Shown here in pieces: positions 54,183-64,000 of a stretch of DNA of 64,000 bases. Within the stretch, counting starts at the first letter, position 1, and each line of letters opens with the position of its first letter. The notes below the pieces were generated by a model, which had not been told where the DNA came from, did no database searches, and saw nothing but the letters and a program-made list of their open reading frames with translations. Source of the stretch: Chloroflexi bacterium AL-N1 (GTDB lineage Bacteria > Chloroflexota > Chloroflexia > Chloroflexales > Roseiflexaceae); contig WYDT01000012.1 in the NCBI GenBank assembly GCA_013122435.1, positions 146,609 to 210,608 of the forward strand, in the 5' to 3' direction. Made by a program: the position numbers and the translations under genes.

Positions 54183-55655
54183 ATGCCTGAGATTCAAATA
54201 CCACCAGTAAATTTTTCGGTTGTGCTGCAACCAGCGATCATCTTTGGTTGGTCGATGGTTGTCTTGATGATTGATCTGTTCATTCCGCAAGATCGTAAGC
54301 GTGTAACTGGCTATCTCGCCTTGTTTGGCATCATTGGAGCAATTGCTGCAGGCATACCATTGATGCAGACAACGGTGGGGATGACCTTGACGTTTAGCAA
54401 TATGATTGCGCTCGATAACTTCGCGCTGATACTTAATATGCTCTTTCTTGTTATTGCCGCTATCACGATCCTGATTTCACTAGATTATCTCCCACGCCAT
54501 GGGATTGAACGTGGCGAGTACCATGCCCTCATCCTCTTTGCAACGGGTGGCATGATGCTACTGGCACAAGGGACGGACCTGATCGTCTTATTCCTGGGTC
54601 TGGAGTTGCTCTCGATTACACTCTACATCCTCGCTGGTTTTGCTTATCCACGGCTTGCCTCTGAAGAAGCCGCCATGAAATATTTGCTCATTGGCGCTTT
54701 TGCAGCCGGGTTCCTGGTCTTTGGGATTGCGCTCATATTTGGTGGAACAGGCACTTCCAACCTGATCGCCATTGCCGATCTGCTTGCAGAGGGATCGCTG
54801 TCGACCGAAGACAATGCGCTGTTGCTCACTGGTACAGCGCTGATCATCGTCGGGTTTGGGTACAAAATTGCCATGGCACCCTTCCATATGTGGACACCCG
54901 ATGTGTACGAAGGGGCCCCAACACCGGTAACGGCTTTTATGTCAGTTGGCACCAAGAGCGCTGGATTCGCCGCATTGGCACGCATTTTGTTGCTCGCGTT
55001 ACCATCCAATCAGGAGATCTGGGTGCCAGTGATCGCTGTATTAGCAGCCATTACGATGCTTATCGGCAATATTTCGGCTATTGTGCAGGTGAATGTGAAG
55101 CGCATGCTGGCCTACTCAAGTATTGGTCATGCAGGCTTCATCCTGATGGGGATTCTCGCCAACAATGAACGCGGTGTTGAGGGTCTGATGTTCTATCTCA
55201 TCGCCTATTCGTTGACCAATCTGGCTGCTTTTACCGTGCTCATTGCCCTGGAGAAACGTGGCGAGTCCTTCTGGGATATGGGCGATTTTGCAGGACTCTG
55301 GCAACGACAACCGTGGCTTGCCGGAACCATGGCGATCTGTATGCTGTCACTAGCAGGCTTCCCCCCCACAGCCGGGTTTATCGCCAAATTCTATGTCTTT
55401 ACCGCTGCATGGGAAGCCGGGTTGCAGTGGCTTGTGCTGGTGAGTATTATTGCATCAGCCATCTCAGTATTCTTCTATCTGCGTATCATCAGCCAGATGT
55501 TCATGAACGAACCGACACGCGAAATAGAAGTTCAGGTTACTCCAAGTATCGGTCTTGGTCTTGGACTGGCAACCTTTGGTGTGATTCTCTTTGGCATTCT
55601 TCCCGCACTGATCATCAATCTTGTGCAACAATCTTCATCGATTGTCAGCCGTTAG
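54183..55655 (+). CDS. nuoN: NADH-quinone oxidoreductase subunit N
   Basis: A 490-residue antiporter-like subunit and last gene of the block. Signatures: LIVLFLGLELLSITLYILAGF, KIAMAPFHMWTPDVYEGAPTPVTAFMSVGTKSAGFAALARI and NVKRMLAYSSIGHAGFILMG. AGCAGGAAG precedes ATG 54183. A terminator-like hairpin follows. Confidence 0.95.
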   Translation: MPEIQIPPVNFSVVLQPAIIFGWSMVVLMIDLFIPQDRKRVTGYLALFGIIGAIAAGIPLMQTTVGMTLTFSNMIALDNFALILNMLFLVIAAITILISLDYLPRHGIERGEYHALILFATGGMMLLAQGTDLIVLFLGLELLSITLYILAGFAYPRLASEEAAMKYLLIGAFAAGFLVFGIALIFGGTGTSNLIAIADLLAEGSLSTEDNALLLTGTALIIVGFGYKIAMAPFHMWTPDVYEGAPTPVTAFMSVGTKSAGFAALARILLLALPSNQEIWVPVIAVLAAITMLIGNISAIVQVNVKRMLAYSSIGHAGFILMGILANNERGVEGLMFYLIAYSLTNLAAFTVLIALEKRGESFWDMGDFAGLWQRQPWLAGTMAICMLSLAGFPPTAGFIAKFYVFTAAWEAGLQWLVLVSIIASAISVFFYLRIISQMFMNEPTREIEVQVTPSIGLGLGLATFGVILFGILPALIINLVQQSSSIVSR

Positions 55656-55679
55656 CCTGACAACCAGTAATACTGTTTG

Positions 55680-55709
55680 AGGCGTATGCTTTGTGCGTGC
55701 GCCTTTTGA
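55680..55709 (+). terminator. Terminator of the nuo block
   Basis: AGGCGTATGC pairs with GCGTGCGCCT through G-T pairs and is followed by TTTT. Confidence 0.6.
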
Positions 55710-55858
55710 TTACATACACCTCTCACACTAAAATTGGCAGTTGCTGAACCTCCACGAAATAGCCGTACTTTTGCTTACGTATTTCAGAACACATCACACT
55801 ATACTAGGCTGAAATATCGCATGTCTCAGGGAAGACATTTTCAGGAAGCAGGTGGTTT

Positions 55859-56912
55859 ATGCAACGCAACCTCACTATCCTCATATATGTCGGCATTATT
55901 AGCATTATTATTGGCTACACACTCACTACCCAAACCCACGCCAGTACCACGCTTGACGAACAACTTCAGGCAGCCATTGAAACGCATGCCCTTACACCTC
56001 ATACCAAACCAACTACAGATCCGGCAAAGGTACAATTGGGACGGCTGCTGTTCTACGACAAAATTTTGAGTGGTAATCGCGACATTTCCTGTGCTACCTG
56101 CCACCGTTCTGGTTCCCTCGGTACTGGCGATGGTCTGCCTGTTTCCATTGGAACCAGCGGTACTGGCGGAAGAGCATGTATTGGGACACAACAGAGAACT
56201 TATCCCACGTAATGTCACCGAGCTTTTTGACCGTGGCTCCACTGAATAGCAGCCTTTGATATCGATGCATTTACTTTTACGAACAGCCCCTCGGATCAGT
56301 ATCTACAAGGCAATACCACAGCGCCTATCATATCAGGCTAAACATGGTGGTATTCTGTTCTATGGAAAGGCCAACTGTGCCACATGCCATAGTGACAACC
56401 TGTTTACCGATCAGGAACACTACAACCTGGCTGTGCCGCAAATTGGTGCAGGCAAAGGTGAGGCAGCACCACTCGATCTGGGGCGATTTGGTGTGACGCG
56501 CGACGAGGCAGACCGTTTTGCTTTTCGCACACCACCGCTCCGCAACGTTGACTTGAGTGGTCCCTATATGCACAACGGTGCCTTTGCGACGCTTGAGTCA
56601 GCGATCCGGCATCATCTTGATCCTGAAAAGTCATTATGTACCTATGATGTAAATGAACAGCTACCATCACTTTTCCAACTCACTTTCCAAAATAACCCTG
56701 AACTGCTCGATGACATGCTGGCAACGCTTGATCCAGTTGCTCCTACTGAGGAACTGACCGAAAGCGAGATCAAGGAGATTGTGGCCTTCCTGTCAGCACT
56801 GACCGACCCGGCTGCAACGAATCTTGATGTGACACCTAACTCCGTACCAAGCGGCTTACTCGTATCGGATGAGATTGAGAATATCTATGTACCAATGATA
56901 CATGCACAATAG
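55859..56912 (+). pseudogene. Di-haem cytochrome-c peroxidase/MauG-like, broken
   Basis: Remains of an exported di-haem protein. The first part has a signal peptide, LGRLLFYDKILSGNRDISCATCH (first haem) and SLGTGDGLPVSIGTSG. A frame change near 56155-56160 leads to VLAEEHVLGHNRELIPRNVTELFDRGSTE followed by an in-frame TAG (56247) where Trp is usual. A large internal part is absent. AFDIDAFTFTNSPSDQYLQG then reads in another frame, and a shift near 56330 leads to HGGILFYGKANCATCHSDNLFTDQ (second haem) and an intact C-terminus ending IYVPMIHAQ. The spacing between the two CATCH motifs is too short for the family. Two shifts, one stop and a deletion make this a pseudogene. Confidence 0.78.
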
Positions 56913-57270
56913 ACGGCATCCTAAGATTTAACTTTTTCATTTGTTCTTTGCATACCAACAGATGGCTTATCGATCTATATTAGGGGCAGAAACATGCCTC
57001 TTGTCTCTAATAATTTAGCTATTCACTCTTAGATCGATCACAATATCTCCTGTATTTCGTTCTCAAAAAGTCTAACATATCTATTAACTATAGTACTATT
57101 ATTTGATCGTGGAAGAATACGATTACATATATGTTGCTGAATTTTATAAGTTAATCATTCATAATCATCTGAGTTAATCGACATACTCCCTACCTCGGTT
57201 ACTCGCAAGAACTTTCTTCATAGCTGTGTGCTAATAATTATGTTCTGAGATTAGTTTGAAAGGTGTTGTT
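56913..57270. other. AT-rich intergenic region
   Basis: About 360 AT-rich bases. No gene, RNA or clear hairpin seen; it presumably carries the promoter for the stub and surface-protein genes. Confidence 0.35.
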
Positions 57271-57555
57271 ATGCCTCGCCCTCAAATTACGTTCACACAT
57301 TGGCTTTCTAACATTACCATCACACTGATGTTGGTAACACTTGTAACTGCCGCACTCCCATATATGGTCTTTGCTGCAAGTGTATCAACCGCGCTCCTCG
57401 ATGTTCCTGCCGAGCCATTTATTGGCAAACCCATCTTATCTACCATATCGGTGGATAATTCGAGATTAAGCACGGGTTATAGCGCATATATTAATCTCTT
57501 CCTTCCGAAAGAGGTACCAATGGCAGCGCCTGCGGCAGTGCCATCATTTCTCTAA
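57271..57555 (+). CDS. Truncated paralogue of the surface-protein N-terminus
   Basis: A 94-residue frame with a good ribosome-binding site (AAAGG) and a signal peptide (ITLMLVTLVTAALPYMVFAAS). The mature part, STALLDVPAEPFIGKPILST and SAYINLFLPKEVPMAAPAA, aligns closely with VASLNVPTEQFIGEPLSFTV and GPYVDLILPAAGVDGAGAA at the start of the next gene. It stops abruptly soon after. It is therefore a stub left by duplication or deletion, or a short secreted protein in its own right. Confidence 0.6.
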   Translation: MPRPQITFTHWLSNITITLMLVTLVTAALPYMVFAASVSTALLDVPAEPFIGKPILSTISVDNSRLSTGYSAYINLFLPKEVPMAAPAAVPSFL

Positions 57556-57692
57556 CTTCTACTCTTCTATAAACAGCACCATGATTGTTATATCCATTAC
57601 ATCCATTCTAGTTCTCTATCTATTTGATAAGGTCTCAACCTTAGTCCCGCTCACTTTTACATATGGTTTGACCTTGTGGAGGAGTTGTATCA

Positions 57693-60600
57693 ATGTATCG
57701 TCTTCGTGCTAAAGATTTACTACATTCTCTAGGATTATTTACGGTTGTTGTTTTCCTCTTGGGAACCTTCTTCTCTAGCATCTCTGTCGTACAAGCCGAT
57801 GGCTCGGCCGATCCGGTGGCGAGCCTGAATGTTCCCACCGAGCAGTTTATCGGCGAGCCATTGAGCTTTACGGTCTCATTCGACAATGCCGACCCGGACA
57901 GTGCTGATGTAGGCTACGGACCATATGTCGATCTTATTTTACCGGCAGCTGGGGTCGATGGGGCTGGCGCTGCGGTAGACGATGGTATCTCCTTCATCGA
58001 TGCAAACTATCTCGGTGCGCCCCTGGTACCGATTAGCCCATCTCCCTTTATTTGTGCTGGTGGTACATTTACCCATCCATTAACTGGTCTTGCGACGCCA
58101 TGTGTCAATGGCACGCAGGTGGTTGTCTTACAACTGCCTTTCGGTAGCTTCGCACCAGACCAACCCGTTGCCGATATCACGGTCAATGCCGATTTGAGTA
58201 ATCTTGCCGATCTGGCTACACCGCTGGATATTCAAGCGCGTGCTGGCTTTATTTATGGCAATGACCCATTCGATAACCCCGGTAGTGACCCGCCCATTGT
58301 GCAGGCATCACCAGCTTCGGCAAGCGTCACACCCACATTACTTACCCTAACCAAAGACTATATCGGCCCAGAAGATGAAACAGCAACTGGGCCAAACTTT
58401 CCTCGTCAATATGAAATTGTGGTGGATATTGCCGATGGGCAGACGATCACCGATCTCGGCGTAACCGACCTCCTGCCGAACAACATGGCGTTCCTCCGAG
58501 TCGTTTCAACGACACCAGCAGGTAGCACGACAGTTGATACACCGACTGTCGATGCAGCGGCCAACTCACCTGACAACGACCTGGTTGTCAACTTTCCCTC
58601 AGTCACTGGTACCGCGGCGGAAAACGATGTGGTGGTGGTATTAGAATTCTATATTCCTCACCTGGATGCTGATGGAGCCAATGTCATCGTTCCAACAACG
58701 GGTGATGATGTTCTCTCCGAAAATGAGGCGCGCGCGATAGGTGACTGGACACCCATCGATACACGGGACACTGGCGGCACCGACAATGCCGTGGCCGATC
58801 CAGCCGGACCAGAACATCAGCTCGAAGATAAGTCGATTGCAGTCCAGAAGGGTGTTTCAAATCAAAACGATACTGGCGCAACCGGATATACTCCCGGCGA
58901 TACGCTCGAATATGCGCTCGACTTTCAGGTATCTGACTTCTTCATCTTCGACACTGTCGCGATTACCGATACCTTCTCCGATGGCCAACGTCTTGATCCC
59001 GGTTTTATACCAACGCTGGAGGTGGATGGTCATACTTTCACACTGGCTGCCCAGAGTATAAATACAAACAACTATACTGTGTCGGAAAACTACACGGGCG
59101 CAACCGGAGCCCCAAATCCCCCCAATACGCTTGACCCGGCTGCTAACGACGGTACAACCACGATGATTTTCCGCATCTCGGATGAACTCATCACCCGTGG
59201 GCAGCCAGATGGGCGACTGATCGGTGGATGTGTGCCACCCGGTGGTACTGCTACTACGCCACCGTACTGCACCGACGCAACAACAGCAACGGTCAACAAT
59301 GGCCCAACGCAGGGCCGGATTGTCTATCGTACGATTATTCAAGAAGCATTCAGCGATGACTTTCCCTCTGGCGACGCTAGCGTTGACCAGGGTGATCGGC
59401 TCGATAACACAGCCATCATCAATGGGCGTATTCTAGACAACGCGGATGCGACGACCCCAGTTGGCGACGCCGAGGATGACACCCTGGCCGATGTTGTTAT
59501 TGTACGCGGTGAGTTGACGAAAAGCATCTATGCTATTAATGGCAACACCACTTTTGCAACACCAGTGGTTGTTCAGCCAGCTGATACGGTCACCTACCGG
59601 ATTGAAATGACACTACCTTCCAGCGATATCGAAGACCTGGAACTGACTGACTATCTGCCCCTGCCAGTCTTTGATGCAACCGAAGTAACAGCCTTTGATG
59701 ACGTCGTAAGTGCCGCCGCGCCCGCCGCTGGCAGAGCCAAGTTTGGTCCAGATGACACCTTTCGGGCGATCTACAGTTCAACGCCAGCCCTGAGCACTAC
59801 CGGAGCAACTGCCAATAACACGGTTATCTTTACGTATGGCGACTATGACGACTCGGCGAATACGCCTTCTCGCATAGATGTTCTGTTCACCGTCACGGTG
59901 CGGGACGATCCCTTTGCCGACGGTCTGTTCCTGACCAACCAGGTGCGCCAGACTGAAGGCTCGACTAACCAGAGCGATAACTTTGCTGATGCAATCATCC
60001 AGATTAAGTTGGCTGAGCCGGATCTCGCCATTCGTAAGGGTGTGGTTGCAGCCTACAACCCCGACAATACACCCCGCGCAGGTGCCTCTGCGCTGTCGCT
60101 GCCGGCCAGCGTTACCATCAATGCGCCAGGAGCCTGTGCTCGAACGAATGGCACAGTCACATCGGCGAACCTGGGGACCACGTTCAATAGTAATCTCACT
60201 GGCGTAGATGCAGGAGACAAAGCCACGTTTGCAATTGTGGTCGAAAACACTGGTTCGAGCGCCAATGGTGCCTTCGATGTACAGATCCGTGATGCGCTGC
60301 CAGCGAATGTGACCTTGGTTCCAGGTAGCCTATGTGTCACCGATGGTACCGGCGCAACCATGTCATTTACTGATGTTGGTGGTGGCACGGGTCTCTTTGA
60401 TCAAGGCATTGAACTAGACGATCCAGGCCCGACCAATCCGGCTGCTGGGGCATTGGATCGTGGCAAAGACGACTCTGGTAGTACGGTCACGAATGGTCGC
60501 AACATCGCTATTATCACATACGATGTCACCCTCGATACTGCTGTTCGTCCGAACGAGTCCCTCGTCAATACAGCAATCCTCTTCAACTATGCCGGTACTG

Positions 60601-63600
60601 AAGGTGGCCCCGACCATACAGCACCCGACAAAACTGATACTGCTACTGTGACAGTTGCATCACCAACTATCGATAAAACTATTGTTACCACCAACCAGAT
60701 CCACACAACCGGAAATAATGTCGCTATTGGTGAACAGATCCAGTATCAGGTGGTGATCACCGTCCCAGAAGGAACAAGCGACAGTGTCACCCTCGTCGAC
60801 ACGCTCGACACAGGGTTGGCCTTCGTCAGTCTGGACAGTATTACGCCCTCATCGGCGAGTTTGAGTACTAGCGCTGGAACCTTCAATGATGTTCGCACAA
60901 GCGCGGTTATTAGCAATGTCAGCAGTGGTAACCAGAATTTAGGTCGTCTTGCTACATTCAACTTTGGAACTATTACAAACAGTGACACCAATAATGCCAC
61001 AAACGAGACGATCACGCTGACCTACACGGTGGTGGTTATCAACGGTGGTAGCAATGATCGCGGCGATAACCGCAATAATAGTGCTGTCTGGAGATGGAAT
61101 AATGGCGTCAGCAATCCAACCGTCAGCGCCTCTGCACCGAATGTAACGATTGTCGAACCAACGCTAGAGGTGACCAAGACCGCCAGCCCGACCGATGCGG
61201 ACATCGGCGACACAGTCACATTTACGCTGGATATTGCCCACACTGGAGCAAGTAATGCCGATGCATTCAATGTCACCCTGAGCGATGTTATTCCGGCACG
61301 AATGACCTATGTGCCTGCTTCCCTGAGCAATACGGCTGGGCTTGCCCCTGATACACTCACCGAGTCTGGCGGAACCATTAATGCTAGCTGGGCTTCTTTT
61401 CCCGATAATGGGAGTACCAGTCAGTTGCAATTCCAGGTAACGATTGCAAGTGGTGTTATCCCTGGTCAACAGATCACCAACACCGCTAATATTGCCTGGA
61501 CCAGTCTCCCTGGTGATGTAACGACACCCCAGACCTCCAACAACCCCCTCTCCACGGAGCGTACCGGAGATACCGGTAATCCCGGCGGTAATGACAACGA
61601 CCATAGGGCTAGTGATGACGGCACCGTAACGGTCTTCGTTCCTGACCCACAGAAGTCGATTGTCGCTACCTCTGAGAACCACACTGGCTCTGTTAGTGGT
61701 ATCGAGCGAGTCACCATTGGCGAGATTGTACGCTACCGGATGGAAGTGCGGCTGGCGGAGAGTAGTGCGCCAAACTTCCAAATCCAGGATCGCCTGCCCG
61801 CTGGTTTGCAGTTTCTGAATGACGGCACTGCCACCGTTGCATTGGTGGCTACTGGTAGTGGTGCAGGCAACGGTATTGAGTCGTCAACGCTTGGCACGTC
61901 TGCTCAGGTCGCAGGTGACGAAACAACCCTCGCAAGTATTACACCCAGCTTCGTCCTCCCAGACGATTCGGTATCGAATGATCCAGTAACCAACAACGAT
62001 AGTTATGCAAGCAGTACTGATGTCTATTTCAAACTCGGCGATCTGATGAATAATGATACGGACGCAAATCAAGAGTTTATCGTTATCGAGTTCAATGCCA
62101 TTGTACTCAATATTGCCAGCAACCAGGCTTTCGATAACGCCACTGGTGCATCGACTCCAACTCCACGCGACAACAGCTTTGATGTTATTGTCGATGGCAA
62201 TACCATTGCAACATCACCAGATGTGACTGTCCGCATCGCTGAACCAGTTGTTGAAATGACGAAGACCGCTGTCTTTACACCACCAGTTGATCCTGGTGAT
62301 ACGATATCGTATGCCTTGCTCATCGAAAACACTGCGAGTGGCGTGAACGCTACCGCCGCATTCGATCTGGTGGTCTCAGACACACTTGATAGCAACCTGA
62401 CGTTTGTCAGCGCAAGCGTCACAAACAAACCAGATTACACCAATGCCACAGACAACACGGCGGCACCAAATGTGGAGTTTGTGCTGGATCGCCTCGATCC
62501 CGGTGACTCAGTGACGATCGTGGTCGTTGCAACAGTTAACAGTGTTGGTTCGCCAGAGACGATTCCCAATAGCGCTGATGTTACCTACACTAGTCTGCCA
62601 GAGGATGGCACAGCCACTAATCCGACCGGCTCTGACCCAACTACGATTACGGGTACAGATACTGGTGAACGTGATGGCACAGATGGAACCGGCGGCACCA
62701 ATGACTACACCAACACAGACGATGCCGACATCGTGCTTGGCTCCATTGGTGACTTCGTCTGGTACGATATCAATGGCGATGGCGTGCAGGATGTCGGGGA
62801 ACCAGGTATCCCTGGTGTGGATGTCACCCTGACTTTGCCAGGCCCTGATGGAATACTCGGCAATGGTGATGATGTAACTGTCACCCAGACAACGGATGCT
62901 AATGGTGGATATGATTTCACTGGTCTGCCTGCCGGAGACTACCAGGTGGATGTCGACCAAGCCGACGTGCCGGTTGGCATGACCAGCTTGACCACCGCCA
63001 ACGACCCAGAGAATGTTACGCTTGCAAGCGGTCAGGATTACGACGATGCCGACTTCGGTTTTACCGGCATCGGCTCGCTCGGCGACACCGTCTGGTTCGA
63101 CCAGGACAACGACCAGACTCAGGATGCGAACGAGCCGGGTATTGCTGGCGTGGATGTCACCCTAATCTGGGCTGGTCCGAATGGCACGCTGGGAGATGGC
63201 GATGATGTCACCTACACCACGACAACCGATACCAATGGTAATTATCTGTTTGATAATCTGCCCGCCGGTGATTTCCAGGTCGATGTCAACACAGGCACGC
63301 TTCCAACCGGCCTGACAACAGAAACGTATGATTTGGATGGTGGTCTGGACTCAACAACCGATACCGATCTCACGGCAGGTCAGGATCGTGTTGATGTGGA
63401 CTTTGGCTATATGGGAACTGGCTCGATAGGCGATACGGTCTGGTACGATATCAACGGCGATGGCGTGCAAGATGTCGGGGAACCGGGTATTCCGGGCATC
63501 ACCGTCCGGCTTGACCTGGATATCGACGGCGATGGGACGACTGACTTCACGACGACGACGACGACAGACGCAAATGGCAACTATCTATTCAACAATCTGC

Positions 63601-64000
63601 CGGCAGGCGACTACACGGTGACCGCGACACCGCCGACTGGTACGACCCCGACGTTTGATGCGGACGGCGGAAACGACAACACCTCGGACTACCCGCTGGG
63701 TGATGGTGAGGACAACCTCGACCAGGACTTCGGCTACGATGGGACCGGCTCCATTGGCGATACCGTCTGGTTCGACATCAACGGCGATGGCATCCTTGAT
63801 ACGGGTGAACCCGGTATTATTGGCGTATCAGTGCAACTAGAGGTGGACTTCGATGGCGACGGCACCACCGACTTCACCACCACCACTACCACTGACGCTA
63901 ACGGCAACTATCTCTTTGACGATTTGCCCACTGGTGACTACACCGTCACCGTGACACCACCGACGGGGACAAACCCGACGTTCGATGCTGACGGCGGAAA
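57693..64000 (+). CDS. Giant surface protein with DUF11-like and SdrD B repeats (partial)
   Basis: An open frame of at least 2102 residues running off the window end. GGAGGAG precedes ATG 57693, and a signal peptide is clear (GLFTVVVFLLGTFFSSISVVQA). Residues ~35-210 form a unique N-terminal domain shared with the stub upstream. From ~210 to ~1680 come many DUF11/isopeptide-forming fimbrial-type beta repeats, marked by phrases like GDTVTFTLDIAHTGASNADAFNVTLSD and TYTVVVINGGS. From ~1680 four SdrD-type B repeats follow, with Ca-binding-like loops (YDINGDGVQDVGEPGI). Such proteins form extended stalks for adhesion or cell-surface layers. The C-terminal anchor is not in the window. Confidence 0.85.
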   Translation, partial: MYRLRAKDLLHSLGLFTVVVFLLGTFFSSISVVQADGSADPVASLNVPTEQFIGEPLSFTVSFDNADPDSADVGYGPYVDLILPAAGVDGAGAAVDDGISFIDANYLGAPLVPISPSPFICAGGTFTHPLTGLATPCVNGTQVVVLQLPFGSFAPDQPVADITVNADLSNLADLATPLDIQARAGFIYGNDPFDNPGSDPPIVQASPASASVTPTLLTLTKDYIGPEDETATGPNFPRQYEIVVDIADGQTITDLGVTDLLPNNMAFLRVVSTTPAGSTTVDTPTVDAAANSPDNDLVVNFPSVTGTAAENDVVVVLEFYIPHLDADGANVIVPTTGDDVLSENEARAIGDWTPIDTRDTGGTDNAVADPAGPEHQLEDKSIAVQKGVSNQNDTGATGYTPGDTLEYALDFQVSDFFIFDTVAITDTFSDGQRLDPGFIPTLEVDGHTFTLAAQSINTNNYTVSENYTGATGAPNPPNTLDPAANDGTTTMIFRISDELITRGQPDGRLIGGCVPPGGTATTPPYCTDATTATVNNGPTQGRIVYRTIIQEAFSDDFPSGDASVDQGDRLDNTAIINGRILDNADATTPVGDAEDDTLADVVIVRGELTKSIYAINGNTTFATPVVVQPADTVTYRIEMTLPSSDIEDLELTDYLPLPVFDATEVTAFDDVVSAAAPAAGRAKFGPDDTFRAIYSSTPALSTTGATANNTVIFTYGDYDDSANTPSRIDVLFTVTVRDDPFADGLFLTNQVRQTEGSTNQSDNFADAIIQIKLAEPDLAIRKGVVAAYNPDNTPRAGASALSLPASVTINAPGACARTNGTVTSANLGTTFNSNLTGVDAGDKATFAIVVENTGSSANGAFDVQIRDALPANVTLVPGSLCVTDGTGATMSFTDVGGGTGLFDQGIELDDPGPTNPAAGALDRGKDDSGSTVTNGRNIAIITYDVTLDTAVRPNESLVNTAILFNYAGTEGGPDHTAPDKTDTATVTVASPTIDKTIVTTNQIHTTGNNVAIGEQIQYQVVITVPEGTSDSVTLVDTLDTGLAFVSLDSITPSSASLSTSAGTFNDVRTSAVISNVSSGNQNLGRLATFNFGTITNSDTNNATNETITLTYTVVVINGGSNDRGDNRNNSAVWRWNNGVSNPTVSASAPNVTIVEPTLEVTKTASPTDADIGDTVTFTLDIAHTGASNADAFNVTLSDVIPARMTYVPASLSNTAGLAPDTLTESGGTINASWASFPDNGSTSQLQFQVTIASGVIPGQQITNTANIAWTSLPGDVTTPQTSNNPLSTERTGDTGNPGGNDNDHRASDDGTVTVFVPDPQKSIVATSENHTGSVSGIERVTIGEIVRYRMEVRLAESSAPNFQIQDRLPAGLQFLNDGTATVALVATGSGAGNGIESSTLGTSAQVAGDETTLASITPSFVLPDDSVSNDPVTNNDSYASSTDVYFKLGDLMNNDTDANQEFIVIEFNAIVLNIASNQAFDNATGASTPTPRDNSFDVIVDGNTIATSPDVTVRIAEPVVEMTKTAVFTPPVDPGDTISYALLIENTASGVNATAAFDLVVSDTLDSNLTFVSASVTNKPDYTNATDNTAAPNVEFVLDRLDPGDSVTIVVVATVNSVGSPETIPNSADVTYTSLPEDGTATNPTGSDPTTITGTDTGERDGTDGTGGTNDYTNTDDADIVLGSIGDFVWYDINGDGVQDVGEPGIPGVDVTLTLPGPDGILGNGDDVTVTQTTDANGGYDFTGLPAGDYQVDVDQADVPVGMTSLTTANDPENVTLASGQDYDDADFGFTGIGSLGDTVWFDQDNDQTQDANEPGIAGVDVTLIWAGPNGTLGDGDDVTYTTTTDTNGNYLFDNLPAGDFQVDVNTGTLPTGLTTETYDLDGGLDSTTDTDLTAGQDRVDVDFGYMGTGSIGDTVWYDINGDGVQDVGEPGIPGITVRLDLDIDGDGTTDFTTTTTTDANGNYLFNNLPAGDYTVTATPPTGTTPTFDADGGNDNTSDYPLGDGEDNLDQDFGYDGTGSIGDTVWFDINGDGILDTGEPGIIGVSVQLEVDFDGDGTTDFTTTTTTDANGNYLFDDLPTGDYTVTVTPPTGTNPTFDADGG
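62736..64000 (+). repeat. Tandem SdrD-type B repeats
   Basis: Four units start at GSIGD/GSLGD codons at 62739, 63072, 63420 and 63747, i.e. periods of 333, 348 and 327 bases, the last one cut by the window end. Each has W-Y/F-D-x-(N/D)-G/D then EPGI near the start and DANGNYLF-type and LPAGDY motifs later. Some segments are nearly identical at the DNA level (around 62766 and 63447), indicating recent homogenisation. Confidence 0.88.

Overview
The window looks like a chromosomal segment of a heterotrophic, plant-polysaccharide-degrading Chloroflexota bacterium, probably class Chloroflexia. The basis is mixed. A nuoFGHIJKLMN block, Tat-type and Sec-type lipoprotein solute-binding proteins, free secreted cellulases carrying CBM2 modules, and a GH9 enzyme ending in a short [VI]Y[LV]P[IM]I-like tail are all familiar from that phylum. 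I cannot run a similarity search, so the taxonomic call is inference. Most of the window is of medium GC. The first ~2.2 kb, the flanks of the small winged-helix gene at 33 kb and the spacer at 57 kb are clearly AT-richer.

Layout: (1) 214-2206, minus strand: an AT-rich unit of unknown function made of a double zinc-ribbon ORF, a C-terminal ORF that appears to be frameshifted from it, and a HEPN-like protein. (2) 2520-14108: a glycan-use locus with a GH13 alpha-glucosidase, a LacI regulator, a GH88 unsaturated glucuronyl hydrolase, a large secreted heparinase/alginate-lyase-like multidomain protein, and an ABC importer (binding protein plus two permeases). (3) 14136-22187: housekeeping and regulatory genes: a decayed SCO6745-family gene, a tartrate/D-malate dehydrogenase, DAHP synthase, tRNA-Leu(CAG) and tRNA-Gln(CTG), a CoA-binding protein, a LysR regulator and a DegS/DegU-like two-component pair. 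(4) 22206-26126: an orphan peptide-type binding protein followed by two neighbouring, frameshifted, mutually similar secreted-protein genes. (5) 26379-32676: a cellobiose-type uptake operon (LacI regulator, binding protein, two permeases, GH1 beta-glucosidase) with CelR-like palindromic operators. (6) 32949-43228: a cellulase island with a stand-alone winged-helix protein, GH9-CBM3-CBM2, CBM2-GH48, CBM4-GH9 and GH8-CBM2. (7) 43442-55655: respiratory complex I genes nuoF to nuoN. (8) 55859-64000: a broken di-haem cytochrome-c-peroxidase gene, a truncated N-terminal stub, and a giant surface protein with DUF11-like and SdrD-type B repeats that runs off the window.

Working together: the secreted GH48 exocellulase, two GH9 enzymes and the GH8 enzyme would release cello-oligosaccharides. 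These would be imported by the 27.8-31.3 kb ABC system and hydrolysed by the GH1 enzyme, under a LacI protein whose operator matches the 14-bp site of Thermobifida fusca CelR. The 5-14 kb locus would do the same for a uronic-acid-containing polysaccharide. Neither importer has its own ATPase gene here, so a shared ATPase elsewhere is likely.

Notable observations: a perfect 257-bp repeat joining the CBM2 modules of two neighbouring cellulases; four loci with frameshifts or stops; poly-G tracts inside nuoG and a binding-protein signal sequence; a third CelR-like operator inside the celR-like gene; and the HEPN/zinc-ribbon unit, the best candidate for an undescribed system.
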